A stretch of 64,000 nt of DNA from SAR202 cluster bacterium bin127 (GCA_002239045.1 MPNN01000004.1:62001-126000); one strand, 5' to 3'. Shown: positions 43,747 through 53,963, counted from the stretch's first letter. Notes: a model not told the origin generated them from the sequence alone. Program-made: numbers and translations.

Positions 43747-43923
43747 TTGAACTAGGATGTGAAGGATTGGGAAGGATGGAAAGGATGCCCCCCAACCCCT
43801 CTGGATTCCGGCTTCCGCCGGAATGACGGTGGACCCGCGGAATGACGGAAGTCATACGCAGTACCCAAACAACACCACAACCCATCCTTAAAATCCTGCC
43901 CAATCCTGCCCATCCTAGTTCAA
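43747..43923. repeat. MITE-like element, 177 bp
   Basis: Left TTGAACTAGGATGTGAAGGA, right CCATCCTAGTTCAA. Centre GATTCCGGCTTCCGCCGGAAT. The right end forms the TGA stop of hicB (43920-43922), and the left end lies 25 bp upstream of the DUF1640 start. Confidence 0.8.
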
Positions 43924-44333
43924 AACCCCGACCTCCGCTCAACATACCGCAACGCCGCCTGCGTCAGCAGGCCGGAACGCGTCTCACCCTCTCGCTTTGC
44001 CGCCTCGTCTACGATTGCCAGCACACGCGCCGGCAGGCTGACGTTCACTCGGACTCTTTTGCTCGACAGCTTTGATATGTCCGCATCTACCAGCGCCCAA
44101 AATCCACCCGCGTAATCCTCATTCGATTGATGCTCCTCCAACGGAATCGCCGTTGGGATCGCCTCACCGTCCATCATCAACACCTCGATGTGACTCAGAA
44201 TCGCCTCCTGCGACGACGTCAGCGCATCCTCCAGCGTGTCACCCGCGGAGAAACATCCCGGAAGGTCTGGCACGATCACACCGTACCCGCTGCCTTCATC
44301 CTTATCCTTATGTATCACTATCGGAAAACGCAT
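43920..44333 (-). CDS. hicB: HicB-family antitoxin-like protein
   Basis: 137 residues from ATG 44333 (GGAGGGA upstream). N-terminal HicB RNase-H-like fold: FPIVIHKDKDEGSGYGVIVP, DLPGCFSAGDTLEDALTSSQ. C-terminal ribbon-helix-helix part: RVRVNVSLPARVLAIVDEAA. No hicA gene is next to it, so it is an orphan. It would act as a DNA-binding regulator or neutralise a distant HicA. Confidence 0.85.
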   Translation of the reverse strand: MRFPIVIHKDKDEGSGYGVIVPDLPGCFSAGDTLEDALTSSQEAILSHIEVLMMDGEAIPTAIPLEEHQSNEDYAGGFWALVDADISKLSSKRVRVNVSLPARVLAIVDEAAKREGETRSGLLTQAALRYVERRSGF

Positions 44334-44390
44334 CACCGATCCCTCCGAATGACAATGCAAAGACCCCGTTCGACGGATGACTGATCACGT

Positions 44391-44798
44391 TCAGGGTGTT
44401 TCGACCTCAGACGAGTCGTTTGCCATCCGAGCCAACCATACCCTGCCGTTGATCTTCATCTGAACGTTGATTTCGACGTTTTGGCACATTTCCATGCCGA
44501 TGATTGGTGGAACATCATCTCGATCAATCACCGCCGCATCGACATTGAATTCTTGCCCCAGCCATTTCACAGTGACCCTGCACGCATCGGTCTCCACAGT
44601 CGTGCCGCCCAAAGGTCTGAAGCTTGTGTTTCCCTCCACCTTTAGACGATATTTGGTTAGGAGATACTTCGGGAGTACGAGGCTGAGGTTGCAACCCGTG
44701 TCTAGCAATGCGGGGGTTGCGTGAAATCTACCGTCTGAACCCAATATGTCGATCTCGACAATGGACAGCAGTTCTTCGTCCACATACCCTTCCATCAA
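44391..44798 (-). CDS. Retropepsin-like aspartic protease (second cassette)
   Basis: 135 residues. ALLDTGCNLSLVLPKYLL carries the DTG motif, and DDVPPIIGMEMCQ matches the second clan AA segment (PLIGMSLL in the copy at 16995-17375). Single-domain, presumably dimeric. Two adjacent ATGs (44798, 44795) are possible starts. It follows its partner gene by 29 bp, repeating the gene order at 16995-17708. Confidence 0.7.
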   Translation of the reverse strand: MMEGYVDEELLSIVEIDILGSDGRFHATPALLDTGCNLSLVLPKYLLTKYRLKVEGNTSFRPLGGTTVETDACRVTVKWLGQEFNVDAAVIDRDDVPPIIGMEMCQNVEINVQMKINGRVWLARMANDSSEVETP

Positions 44799-44827
44799 CT
44801 AGCTGTTCCACCAATACCCGAAGCGGG

Positions 44828-45088
44828 CTACTTGACAGACGTACAGCTGGTCAATACGCCAGCCGAATTCTTACCCACCCGGGTACTGAACGTTACAGCA
44901 TCTGGGTGTCTCTCTATCAATCGGTGATAGGTCAGGTGATCGCCCCGCGATATTTCGTGGTCGCCACTGCGACCATCGACTACGATGTAGCGGCCCCTGT
45001 GAGTGTCTATGTATCGCGGCAACAACTTGGCTTCGTAGATTTGTTTGGCGTTCAGAATGTACCGTTGATTCTGTGCTTGAGTTGTCAT
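44828..45088 (-). CDS. Small partner protein of retropepsin cassette (second copy)
   Basis: 86 residues with GGGGGA upstream. LNAKQIYEAKLLPRY ... IVVDGRSGDHEI ... HRLIERHPDAV aligns with the core of the protein at 17436-17708. Unrelated N- and C-termini, same position before a retropepsin-like gene. Confidence 0.6.
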   Translation of the reverse strand: MTTQAQNQRYILNAKQIYEAKLLPRYIDTHRGRYIVVDGRSGDHEISRGDHLTYHRLIERHPDAVTFSTRVGKNSAGVLTSCTSVK

Positions 45089-45193
45089 TGGTTGGTTCCC
45101 CCTCTGTTTCCGTAAGGGATGACAACAGTATTAAGTTCGACGAATTCTATCACAATGTGATACGCACGGACAATCAACTGGGATGTCGCGAAC

Positions 45194-45590
45194 GGGTGCT
45201 GTGCACAACCCTCCCCCTTGATGCCCAAGGGGGAATTAAAGGGGGTTTAGACTTGGCGTTTCGCTTTGCACTCCGTTGCCCGGCCCCTCTGGATGGTCGT
45301 TCCGCCCGCTGAAGCGCCGGCTTTCGCCGGAATGACGGTAGTTGTGCAAAGCACCCGAACGCGGAATGACGTAGGCTCGCGGGAAAGATGTCCAGCCTCC
45401 ACGACCAACATCAACGCAACAACCCCCACCCACAACAACCCATCATTCCCATCTTTCCAAATCATTCGCATCATAGTTCACCCCGCTGGATTCCGGCTTC
45501 CGCCGGAATGACGATGGCTGTGCACGGGAATGACGACGGTCATGCCCCCCATCCTTAAAATCCTTCCCCATCCTTAGCATCCTAGTTCCA
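45194..45590. repeat. Repeat block with 101-bp inverted repeat, left of terminase
   Basis: 45194-45294 (GGGTGCTGTGCACAACCCTC onward) is present in inverted orientation at 47188-47288 with a single difference by eye. The rest is MITE-family sequence, with right ends at 45480 (ATAGTTCA) and 45588 (CTAGTTCC). It fills most of the 592-bp gap 45089-45680; a short TCCTA/TAGGA inverted pair around 45640 is the only other signal. Confidence 0.75.
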
Positions 45591-45680
45591 AAAAAACGCA
45601 CTTGCATCACCACCAAATCTGTCATATCCTAGAACATATAGGACACAAGAAGCGAAGTCGGTGCCGAGTGAGGTGCGTCA

Positions 45681-47063
45681 GTGGTTGTTGAGGCGGAGCG
45701 AGCAGGGTGGCGGGATGATCCCGTTCGGTTTGTGAAGGAATGGTTGGGTGGAACACCATGGGAGAAGCAGAGGCGGATTTTGGAGGCGCTAAGGGATCAC
45801 GACTACGTCGCGGTGCGGTCTTGCAACGGATCCGGCAAGACATACATCGCGGCCCATGCCGTGATTTGGTGGTTGATGTGTTACGACGACGCCGTGGTCA
45901 TCACTACGGCACCGACCGAGCGACAAGTGTCCGAAATGTTGTGGAGAGAAATCAGGGCCATACATCGCGACAACGCGGAGTTGATCGGGGGACGCATCAC
46001 CACGACCCGACTCGACCTCGCCGAGCGCAGGTTCGCCTTCGGTTTCTCGACCAACGTTGAAGAGCGATTCCAAGGTTTCCACCAAGGGCACATCCTCTTC
46101 GTGGTCGATGAGGCATCGGGCGTCGAAGCGAAAATCTTCGACGCCATCGAAGGGTCGATGACCTCACGCCACGCAAAGATGCTGCTCATCGGTAACCCAA
46201 ACTCGCTCTCCGGGGTGTTCTACGACGCATTCCATAAGGAAAGAGCGTTCTGGAAGACCATACACATATCGGCGTTCGACACGCCGGGACTGCAAGATGG
46301 AGGTGAAGAATCAGACCACAGTGAGTCCGTTCCCGACGGACTGATGACTGCCCAATGGGTGGCACGCGCGAAAAAGCGGTGGGGCGAAAAAAGCCCCAGG
46401 TATCAGGTAAGAGTGCTCGGCGAGTTCCCGAAGAAAATGACCGACACGCTGATCCCGCTCGACCTGATCGAAGCCGCCGTCGCACGCGATCCAGGGCATT
46501 TTCCTGACCTCGACATCGACGGAGAACCGCCGATCATGGGTCTGGACATCGCACGCTACGGGAACGATCGGTCGGTCGCATGCGTGCGGCGCGGCCCGGT
46601 GGTAGTCGAGATGTCGGTATTCCCTTCGGCCGACACCATGGCTACCACCGGGTTCGCGTTGGACTTCGCGCGCAAGCACAACGTCGCCAGAATCTACGTC
46701 GACGAAGTCGGCGTCGGCGCCGGAGTGCTCGACCGCATGCGCGAACTCCGCGAATTCGAAACCATCGGCATCAACGGCGGCCACCGAGCCCGCGAACCCA
46801 AAAACTTCCTCAACCTCAGAGCCGAGTTCTTCAGCCACCTCCGCGACCGCTTCCAAACCGGAGACATCGCCATCAACGACGATCCCGAACTAATCAGCGA
46901 ACTCGCAACCCTCAACTACACCTTCACCAGCAAAGGCCAGATGCAGCTAGAAGACAAACAAAAACTAAAATCCCGCGGCAACCCAAGCCCCGACAAAGCC
47001 GACGCCCTAATGCTAGCCTTCACCCCCCAACCCAAAAACCCCCTAATGATGTGGATCATCTAA
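45681..47063 (+). CDS. Phage terminase large subunit-like protein
   Basis: 460 residues. ATPase domain: Walker A RSCNGSGKTYIAAHA near residue 50 and Walker B ILFVVDEASG near 140. RNase-H-like nuclease domain: GLDIARYGNDRS, IYVDEVGVGAGVLDRM and SPDKADALMLAF carry the acidic metal ligands. Complete and apparently intact, yet no portal, capsid, small terminase or integrase gene is near. GTG start at 45681; an in-frame stop lies just upstream. Flanked by inverted repeats. Confidence 0.85.
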   Translation: MVVEAERAGWRDDPVRFVKEWLGGTPWEKQRRILEALRDHDYVAVRSCNGSGKTYIAAHAVIWWLMCYDDAVVITTAPTERQVSEMLWREIRAIHRDNAELIGGRITTTRLDLAERRFAFGFSTNVEERFQGFHQGHILFVVDEASGVEAKIFDAIEGSMTSRHAKMLLIGNPNSLSGVFYDAFHKERAFWKTIHISAFDTPGLQDGGEESDHSESVPDGLMTAQWVARAKKRWGEKSPRYQVRVLGEFPKKMTDTLIPLDLIEAAVARDPGHFPDLDIDGEPPIMGLDIARYGNDRSVACVRRGPVVVEMSVFPSADTMATTGFALDFARKHNVARIYVDEVGVGAGVLDRMRELREFETIGINGGHRAREPKNFLNLRAEFFSHLRDRFQTGDIAINDDPELISELATLNYTFTSKGQMQLEDKQKLKSRGNPSPDKADALMLAFTPQPKNPLMMWII

Positions 47064-47074
47064 CCAATCCTCCC

Positions 47075-47461
47075 TTCGAACTAGGATGCGAAGGATGGAA
47101 AAAGATGGGAAGGATGCAACAACAAAACCCCCTTCGCCCCGCGAAGGGGTGCTGTGCATAACTACCGTCATTCCGGCGAAAGCCGGAATCCAGAGGGGTC
47201 GGGCAACGGAGTGCAAAGCGAAACGCCAAGTCTAAACCCCCTTTAATTCCCCCTTGGGCATCAAGGGGGAGGGTTGTGCACAGCACCCGAAGGGGGACGC
47301 GAGCGCAGCGAGCAGGGGAATGCCCGAAATCCAACGAACACCCCCACACCAACCCATCTGGATTCCGGCTTCCGCCGGAATGACGGTAGTTGTGAACAGC
47401 ACCCTAAACAACAATCCACGCCATCCTTAAAATCCTTCCCCATCCTTCGCATCCTAGTTCA
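47075..47461. repeat. MITE-like element with 101-bp inverted repeat, right of terminase
   Basis: Left end TTCGAACTAGGATGCGAAGG (47075) and right end GCATCCTAGTTC (47460). 47188-47288 is the inverted copy of 45194-45294. Also holds ATTCCGGCGAAAGCCGGAAT at about 47170. It fills the gap up to the MFS gene. Confidence 0.8.
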
Positions 47462-47497
47462 TCCCACTTCACATCCTTGCTAAACTTGCGTCTCATC

Positions 47498-48769
47498 ATG
47501 TCTGCAACAAGCCCGGCTCCGGCTGAAGCTCCTCCAACCACGCCACCAGCCGCACCGGTCTTCGAAGGCGAGAAGTCGCCCACGCTGATGTACGGCCTCT
47601 CCGCCGGTCACGGCATCAAACACTTCGGACAGGGCGCGTTGCTCCTCATGATGCCCTCCATACGCGCCACATTCGGCATCGGCGACGTCGCATACGGCAC
47701 CATCTTCGCCATCAGCTCCATCGCCTCAGGCATCGCCAACGTCCCCGCCGGAATGTTGGCCGACATGTATCGCAAACGCGTCGCCTGGCTCCTCACCATC
47801 AGCATGTTGATGGTCGGCACCGGCTACTTCCTCATCGGCATCAGCCCATGGGTATGGCTCATCGGATTCGCCGTCGCCATCATCGGATTCGGTACCAGCC
47901 TCTGGCACGCCCCCGCATTCGGAACCCTCGCCGCCAGATATCCCGAGCGTCGAGGCGTCGCCATGGCCGCCCACCTAACCGGCGCGCAGATCGGCAACAC
48001 CACCAGCCCCGTAATCATCGGATTCCTCCTCGGCGGCGCCATCGGCACCTTCGAATTCGCCGGCTTCGACTGGCGATGGGTCGGCGTCGGCGTCTCCGTA
48101 CCCATGTTCCTCACCGCCATCGTCGTCCTCTGGCGCTTCAAGACCGGCGGCGCTGAAGCCACTCACAACCTAGACCTCACCGAATACCTTCAGTCCGCCC
48201 GAAGGTTGGTCACCAACGTCCGAATCTTGGGACTCGTCTTCCTCGGCGCATTCCGCGCCGCCATCCACACCTCCTTCCAAGCCTTCATCGTCCTCTACAT
48301 GGCCGAGACCCTCGAAATGTCCGGCTTCACCATCGGATGGCACGTCGCCCTGCTAACCCTCGCCGGAATCGCCTCCACCCCCGCCATGGGCTGGCTCTCC
48401 GACCGCGTCGGGCGCAAACCCGTGATCTTCGTCGCCATGGCATCCATGGCCGCCATGATCTTCGCCTTCTTATTTATAGAGCGCGGAATCGGCTTCACCA
48501 TCATCGTCGCATCCCTCGGACTATTCTTCTTCTCCGTCATGCCCATCATCACCGCCGCCACCATGGACCAAGTAGAACGCGGCTCTGAAGGCTCCGCCAC
48601 CGCACTCATCTTCGCTGGCGGCTCCGTCGTCGGCTCACTCTCACCCATCATCGCCGGGATAATCTACGAATCAAACGACTTCCAAGGCATCGTCATCTAC
48701 TGCGGAACCATCGCCGTCCTCGGCGCAGCCCTAGCCATAATCCTCCCCATGCGCCGCGTCACATCTTAA
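47498..48769 (+). CDS. Major facilitator superfamily transporter
   Basis: 423 residues, about 12 TM helices. MFS loop motifs: GMLADMYRKRVAW between TM2 and TM3 and the second-half counterpart GWLSDRVGRKPVIF. A Pro/Ala-rich ~30-residue N-terminal tail precedes TM1. ATG 47498 is preferred over an upstream alternative at 47477; no clear ribosome-binding site. Substrate unknown; the closest style is small-molecule efflux or nitrate/sugar-type antiporters. Confidence 0.85.
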   Translation: MSATSPAPAEAPPTTPPAAPVFEGEKSPTLMYGLSAGHGIKHFGQGALLLMMPSIRATFGIGDVAYGTIFAISSIASGIANVPAGMLADMYRKRVAWLLTISMLMVGTGYFLIGISPWVWLIGFAVAIIGFGTSLWHAPAFGTLAARYPERRGVAMAAHLTGAQIGNTTSPVIIGFLLGGAIGTFEFAGFDWRWVGVGVSVPMFLTAIVVLWRFKTGGAEATHNLDLTEYLQSARRLVTNVRILGLVFLGAFRAAIHTSFQAFIVLYMAETLEMSGFTIGWHVALLTLAGIASTPAMGWLSDRVGRKPVIFVAMASMAAMIFAFLFIERGIGFTIIVASLGLFFFSVMPIITAATMDQVERGSEGSATALIFAGGSVVGSLSPIIAGIIYESNDFQGIVIYCGTIAVLGAALAIILPMRRVTS

Positions 48770-48844
48770 TGAAATTTCCGCAAACTTTGTGCTAATATAT
48801 CAATCAATGAAACACCGTTTACCGAATTTTCCAGGATTTCAGCC

Positions 48845-49096
48845 ATGACGACAATGCCCGAACGCGTAAGCAAACTCGAAGGCGCCTACGAACAAGTAGA
48901 CCAACGCCTCGGCGACCTCGCCGGTTCGATCGATTCGCTGCGCAACGAGACGTACTCGCTACGCAAAGAGATGAATGATCGGCTCGACGCCATGGACAGC
49001 AAGTTTGAATCGAAGTTCAACACGCTAATCATCGTCATGGCAACCTCCGGCGTCGCAATCGTCGGAACCCTAATCGCCATCGCGTTTCGGCTCTAA
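48845..49096 (+). CDS. Small coiled-coil tail-anchored membrane protein, copy 1
   Basis: 83 residues: MTTMPERVSKLEGAYEQVDQ, a coiled coil with two short heptad runs, and a C-terminal TM helix (NTLIIVMATSGVAIVGTLIA). Tail-anchored layout. The next gene is a shorter duplicate. Function unknown; similar small proteins are scattered in many bacteria. Confidence 0.7.
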   Translation: MTTMPERVSKLEGAYEQVDQRLGDLAGSIDSLRNETYSLRKEMNDRLDAMDSKFESKFNTLIIVMATSGVAIVGTLIAIAFRL

Positions 49097-49204
49097 TCGG
49101 CCAAAATCCCCGATTGAATCAGCGAGAAACGAAATGTAAGCAATCTTTGTGCTAATCTATCAATCAATGAAACACCGTTTACCGAACTTTCCAGGATTTC
49201 AGCC

Positions 49205-49402
49205 ATGACGACAATGCCCGAACGCGTAAGCAAACTCGAAGGCGCCTACGAACAAGTAGACCAACGCCTCGGCGAGTTGAGTGTTCAGCTCAACGCCATG
49301 GACAGCAAATTTGAATCGAAATTCAACACGCTAATCATCGTCATGGCAACCTCCGGCGTCGCAATCGTCGGAACCCTCATCGCCATCGCCTTACGGCTCT
49401 AA
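49205..49402 (+). CDS. Small coiled-coil tail-anchored membrane protein, copy 2
   Basis: 65 residues, the same as copy 1 except that the middle SLRNETYSLRKEMNDRL part is gone, which keeps the reading frame, and a few residues differ (ELSVQLNAMDSK). The TM helix is unchanged. Its stop overlaps the stop of the converging sixA-like gene by 3 bp. Confidence 0.7.
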   Translation: MTTMPERVSKLEGAYEQVDQRLGELSVQLNAMDSKFESKFNTLIIVMATSGVAIVGTLIAIALRL

Positions 49403-49893
49403 CCCGCCAAAATTTTCGGCTGCATCAGAGCGACCAACGTCCCGCTTCCCGGAACCGGCGGAGCAATTCCCGTGTCGATACGCGCTACCGCGCCCGTCTT
49501 CAATACCGTCGCGCCCAAGCGATCCGCGCCGATCAAATACCCCGGCAGATACGAAAATGTCGGATCGTGTCCCACTATCGCGTAGTTACCCGCAATCTCT
49601 AGTGATTGCAGCAAGTCAAGCGCATCGTCCGGCCCGAGGTGAGCCGACAACCGCTCATCGATCTCCGGCTCTTCCCAACCCGCAACGTCGCATAATATCT
49701 TGGCCGTCTGCATCGCTCTCACATACGGACTCGTGATGACGCGGATCCGCTTAGGAGCCAACTTCTTGATCGTCGGAACCGACCTCTCGAAACGGCTCGC
49801 ACCCGCGTCGGTCAAAGGTCGTTTCGAGTCGTCCGGCCAACGCCGCGGATCAGCGTCGTAAGCCTTCCCGTGCCTAACAATTAGCAGTTTCAT
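49399..49893 (-). CDS. sixA: SixA-like phosphohistidine phosphatase
   Basis: 164 residues from ATG 49893. [20 protein letters not shown] has the RHG motif and the SixA-type insert, then [26 protein letters not shown] and [13 protein letters not shown] with the second His. SixA removes phosphate from histidine phosphotransfer domains in two-component or PTS-Ntr signalling. Confidence 0.85.
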   Translation of the reverse strand: MKLLIVRHGKAYDADPRRWPDDSKRPLTDAGASRFERSVPTIKKLAPKRIRVITSPYVRAMQTAKILCDVAGWEEPEIDERLSAHLGPDDALDLLQSLEIAGNYAIVGHDPTFSYLPGYLIGADRLGATVLKTGAVARIDTGIAPPVPGSGTLVALMQPKILAG

Positions 49894-50030
49894 CGCATAC
49901 CAACCCAGAGATTTTGGCACTTTTGCTTTGTTATGTTATCGGCAAAGCTAGCAATCCAACTCTGTTGGCACTTTGGCGCGGTTATACCGACGCGGCGAAT
50001 TCCGTCGCGCATCCTGCCCTCCACACATCG

Positions 50031-53000
50031 ATGCATTCAGGCCGTAAAACAGACCATTCAGACATCGTCAGCAGCAATGTTGCCGCGAAACTTCACGGAC
50101 TCATGAAAACCGTCGCCGCGCTGGCAATCGTCTCGGGCCTCTTCGCGGTCAGCATCGTCGCCATCTCCATCCAAGTTGACGAAACAGTGTTGGGTCAAAA
50201 CAACGCCGCGTGTCAGGACGCCTCAAGCGACCCCGACGAGCCGATCCCGCCGTCCAACGTGCAACTCTATGAGCACGACGGCGGCATCTTGGTCCAGTGG
50301 GAGGCCTGCCGGAACCATCGTTACGAGATTCGTTGGCGTCTGCTATCTGAACCGCCGACCAACCCGTTCAACTGGCCCACAACCACCGGCGCTGGCACCA
50401 CGGGTCATTACGACATCACCGACTTGGCCAACGGACGCCGAGTGGTTGTCCAACTGCGCCCGACTTACGTTCGCGACAACGTCTTCGACGACGGCAGCTG
50501 GACCGACGATTACTTCGCCACTCCGCAACGCTGCGGCGACCTGCCCGAGACTCCCTACAACGTTCGCGTACTGCAGGGCGACTCACGGCTCCTCGTCTCG
50601 TGGGACCGGTGCAGCGGAATGAGGACCCACATCCGATGGCGGTCGGTCGAAGACGGTTCCGCCGGGAATTGGAGCCGATACATCGATGTTGGACGGGGCG
50701 AATCTTACGAAATCGAACATCTGACCAACGGCGCGCAGTACGACGTCCAGCTACGTTCGGTTTTCACCAACCCAGCTCCCGTTCTCTTGCCCAGCGGCGA
50801 CCCGTACACGAGCGATTGGAGCCTGCCGTTACCCGGATCTCCAACCTCCAAATGCCCTTCCGGTCGCCCCGTCGTGCCCCAGGACTTCGTGGTGGTTCCG
50901 AGTGACAGCCGACTCTACGTCAGCTGGCGGCCGTGCCCTGACCACCAATACCAACTCGCCTACCGCGTGCGGTCGAGTACCGAACCCAACTGGCCGGCGG
51001 CTGGAGATTGGCGCTCCGTCGACCCCGGCGAACACGACATCAGGAGTCTGAACAATGGCACTCGCTACGAAGTGCGGGTGCGCGGCGTGCTCGGCGATGA
51101 CGCGAGCTCTCCGACCGGCGGATACGTTGCGGCACCCAAAGCCGCGTTCGATCCCAACCGCGCTCCCCGCTGGACCGATGTCCCACGGAGCATCTCGATA
51201 GTTGAGAACCAACACTACGACAACCCAATCGCGACCGTAGAAGCGGCCGACGCGGACCGCAATGACGATATCCGATACGAGATTGTGACGCCATCCCCGA
51301 AACCGAGCATCTTCCCCTTCGCCATAAACGTCCGCGACGGCGAGATCTACCTCTACGACAAGCTCGATTACGAGACCTATGAGGAATACACGCTCACCGT
51401 CCGCGCCACAGACCTCGCCGAGGAAGAGGTGACGCACGACATTCGCATTGAGGTCATCGACGCCGCGGGGCCACCACCACCGGACTTCTATCGTGTTTGT
51501 TCCGCCGCAGATGGCTTAACTGTGTCTTGGAATCGCGACAACAGCAAATACGACTACGAACTGCAACGTCGACCAGCCGGTCCATCATCAGGCGACGCGC
51601 AGTGGGTCGATAGCCGAATCGACGACCTGCCTACCGCCGGCACTTGGGTCTTCCAAGTACGGGCAATAGACAAAGTTACGGGCGAACAAAGCAAGTGGTC
51701 GTCTCAAGAAGCTGTTCACGTCGGCGGCGTGGCCAACACCAGACCCGAGTTCAGGAAAGAGGCCTATACTCTCGACGCCCTCGAAGAGCAGGCACCGGGC
51801 GTGCATGTCGGCTTTGTCAACGCCGACGACCCGGACCGACACAACTCCGTAAGGTACCGGATATTCTCCTCGACACCCGAGGAAGCACCCTTCATGGTCA
51901 ATTCATTCACCGGCTCCATCACCACCACTGGACGGTTGGACTTCGAGACGCAGGCAACCTACGAGCTAGTCGTCGGCGCCACCGACCTCTGCGGTTCCAG
52001 CGACTACACGGACGTGACCATCAACGTGGTGGACGACCCGACGATCGACGCCGCGCCACTCGTTCCTAATGCTCCCGCGATAATCGCCCGTCACAATCAA
52101 GTCATCGTTCTCTGGCCAACCAACTACGTAGATCGCTACGACCTCGATTGGCGAAGGCTGGACCAGCAATATCTGCCCCGCCCGCGCGACACAGATGCGG
52201 CGATGCCTCGCTTCGTCGATCTCTCAGACCCAGATGCCGAATACGCGTTTCGACTGCGGCGCGTAAATCCGCTTGGCGATACCGGGGACTGGTCCGCAGA
52301 GACCGTGATCGATTCGGATGTTCCCTCGCCGAGCATCGAGCGGGTCGATGTGCCGCGCCAAGGGCAGTTGCTCGGCGGCATCGAAACCTTCCTACCCGGA
52401 ATCACGCTCCGGGCCGGACAGTCCGCCCGTCTGGGCTTCAACATTTTCGGCATCGACGGCGAACTCGACAACTCATTGTTCGATCGGTCCGACTTTCACA
52501 TTCAGTGGCGGCTCGACGACGGCGATCTCTCCGATGACAACGCCCGTATTGTCACATATAGCGCACCTGAAAAAGAAGGCGTCTACGGCATCTCAATCAC
52601 CGTTAAGCAGCAGGTGCCCGGCGGCCTGGTCCAACGCGACACCGACATGGTCGTCCACGTGCTCGGCGACAACAACCTGATCAAACCATTCAGGACTGGT
52701 GATGTCGTACCCAAGGAAGCCGAAATCGCAGGTATCGACTACGGCGTAATCTCGTACTTCGAGCCGAAAGAGTATCGGCCGCCCGAAGCCACCAAAGCGT
52801 TGTTCAAGGTGCGGGAACGATCGATCCCGAGTTTCGAGTGGGTCGGCATTCGCATCGACCCTGGTGAACCAGCGGCCTCGATCCAGGACCAAATCCCGGG
52901 ACACACCGTGATCGGCGATATCTTCACCGCCAAGTTCGTCACGATGAACGGCGACCCGATCATCAACATGTCATTCACTAACAATGCCGCCCTTTGTCTG

Positions 53001-53963
53001 CCATTGCCCGAAGAGTGGACGTCGCAACTTGAGTCGATCAATCTGATGAGAGTCGCCCGAGGCAATGTCCAGACACTCCTCAATCTGCCGGTGCGCTTCC
53101 CACCCAATCCGACATTCAACGATCCGGCATCGGTATGCGGTCACTCCTCACTCTTCGACGGTCAGCTATTCCTCGTGATCGCCAACGAAGACATCGTCAC
53201 GCCAACCGCGACGCCTACCGCGACCGCGGTCCCTCCGACCAAGACGCCGACACCGACCGAGACTCCAGTCCCGGCGAGTGTCACGCCCACACCAGAACCG
53301 ACCGCAACACCGGACGAAGCGAATGTGGTCCTAGTCGGCACGTCCACACCCATGCCAGTCGAAACCGTCGCGCCAACTGCAACATCGACACCGACGGCGA
53401 CGCCAACCGTCACGTCGACTCCGGAGCCGACGGCCACGACTGAACCGACGGCCACGAACACGCCTACACCGACGGAATCACCAGCACCGACCGACACACC
53501 AGTGCCGACCTCAACAGTAGTGCCAACGGAACCGCCGACGGCGACCGCCCAACCGACCGAGACGCCGACGCCCGAGCCGACGGCCACACACGTACCTACC
53601 CTTACTCCGGTTCCCGCAACGAATACCCCGGTGCCGCCGACGCCCCAACCCACAGTTGCCGAAGACGGACCGAGGGAGCCGCAAGAAGAGTTGGACGTCG
53701 AACCAGTCGACGATGAAGAAGATGGTCTGAATCCACTGTTGGTGGTTGCGGTTCTTGCGTTACTCGCCATCGGTGCCGCAGTCGGCGCGTATGTCGTACT
53801 CAAATCGCGGCGTTCGAACAACCCGGTTACCCCGCCCAATCGAGCACCGACGAAACCTCAGGACGAAATCGAAACCGTGGACAACGGCGAAAACGAAACC
53901 GAGGAGCCCACTGACGACGAACCGGATGACGACAGATACGAAAATCTGAGAATCGGTCCGTAG
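50031..53963 (+). CDS. Giant cadherin/fibronectin-like surface protein, Pro/Thr stalk
   Basis: 1310 residues from ATG 50031 (frame opens at TTG 49914; ATG 50103 also possible). Signal-anchor helix near the N-terminus, three fibronectin-III-like domains (each with a W-x-x-C-x-x-H/M ... Y-x-x-R-W-R pattern), two cadherin-like domains ([40 protein letters not shown]) separated and followed by further FnIII-like domains. Then the shared two-part module (about 52380-53190), a ~150-residue Thr/Pro stalk, one TM helix ([20 protein letters not shown]) and an acidic cytoplasmic tail. Probably mediates adhesion or ligand binding. Confidence 0.8.
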   Translation: MHSGRKTDHSDIVSSNVAAKLHGLMKTVAALAIVSGLFAVSIVAISIQVDETVLGQNNAACQDASSDPDEPIPPSNVQLYEHDGGILVQWEACRNHRYEIRWRLLSEPPTNPFNWPTTTGAGTTGHYDITDLANGRRVVVQLRPTYVRDNVFDDGSWTDDYFATPQRCGDLPETPYNVRVLQGDSRLLVSWDRCSGMRTHIRWRSVEDGSAGNWSRYIDVGRGESYEIEHLTNGAQYDVQLRSVFTNPAPVLLPSGDPYTSDWSLPLPGSPTSKCPSGRPVVPQDFVVVPSDSRLYVSWRPCPDHQYQLAYRVRSSTEPNWPAAGDWRSVDPGEHDIRSLNNGTRYEVRVRGVLGDDASSPTGGYVAAPKAAFDPNRAPRWTDVPRSISIVENQHYDNPIATVEAADADRNDDIRYEIVTPSPKPSIFPFAINVRDGEIYLYDKLDYETYEEYTLTVRATDLAEEEVTHDIRIEVIDAAGPPPPDFYRVCSAADGLTVSWNRDNSKYDYELQRRPAGPSSGDAQWVDSRIDDLPTAGTWVFQVRAIDKVTGEQSKWSSQEAVHVGGVANTRPEFRKEAYTLDALEEQAPGVHVGFVNADDPDRHNSVRYRIFSSTPEEAPFMVNSFTGSITTTGRLDFETQATYELVVGATDLCGSSDYTDVTINVVDDPTIDAAPLVPNAPAIIARHNQVIVLWPTNYVDRYDLDWRRLDQQYLPRPRDTDAAMPRFVDLSDPDAEYAFRLRRVNPLGDTGDWSAETVIDSDVPSPSIERVDVPRQGQLLGGIETFLPGITLRAGQSARLGFNIFGIDGELDNSLFDRSDFHIQWRLDDGDLSDDNARIVTYSAPEKEGVYGISITVKQQVPGGLVQRDTDMVVHVLGDNNLIKPFRTGDVVPKEAEIAGIDYGVISYFEPKEYRPPEATKALFKVRERSIPSFEWVGIRIDPGEPAASIQDQIPGHTVIGDIFTAKFVTMNGDPIINMSFTNNAALCLPLPEEWTSQLESINLMRVARGNVQTLLNLPVRFPPNPTFNDPASVCGHSSLFDGQLFLVIANEDIVTPTATPTATAVPPTKTPTPTETPVPASVTPTPEPTATPDEANVVLVGTSTPMPVETVAPTATSTPTATPTVTSTPEPTATTEPTATNTPTPTESPAPTDTPVPTSTVVPTEPPTATAQPTETPTPEPTATHVPTLTPVPATNTPVPPTPQPTVAEDGPREPQEELDVEPVDDEEDGLNPLLVVAVLALLAIGAAVGAYVVLKSRRSNNPVTPPNRAPTKPQDEIETVDNGENETEEPTDDEPDDDRYENLRIGP

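Larger units (their letters stand above)
48781..49402. repeat. Tandem duplication with 360-bp period
   Basis: 48781-49096 and 49141-49402 are near-identical copies, including ~64 bp of upstream sequence (GTGCTAATATATCAATCAAT, TTACCG, CCAGGATTTCAGCC). The second copy has lost 54 bp of coding sequence in frame. Confidence 0.9.

Noticed and set aside
45681..47063. Terminase as evidence of a prophage
   Set aside because: No portal, capsid, tail, integrase or lysis gene within 15 kb on either side.
34124..47461. Repeats as a CRISPR array
   Set aside because: Copies are long, irregularly spaced, inverted and separated by genes; no uniform spacers and no cas genes.
53162..53839. Gly/Val-rich minus-strand frame of 225 codons
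   Set aside because: Exact complement of the Thr/Pro stalk codons of the surface protein; the repetitive look comes from that. The similar frame at 56349-57110 is rejected for the same reason.
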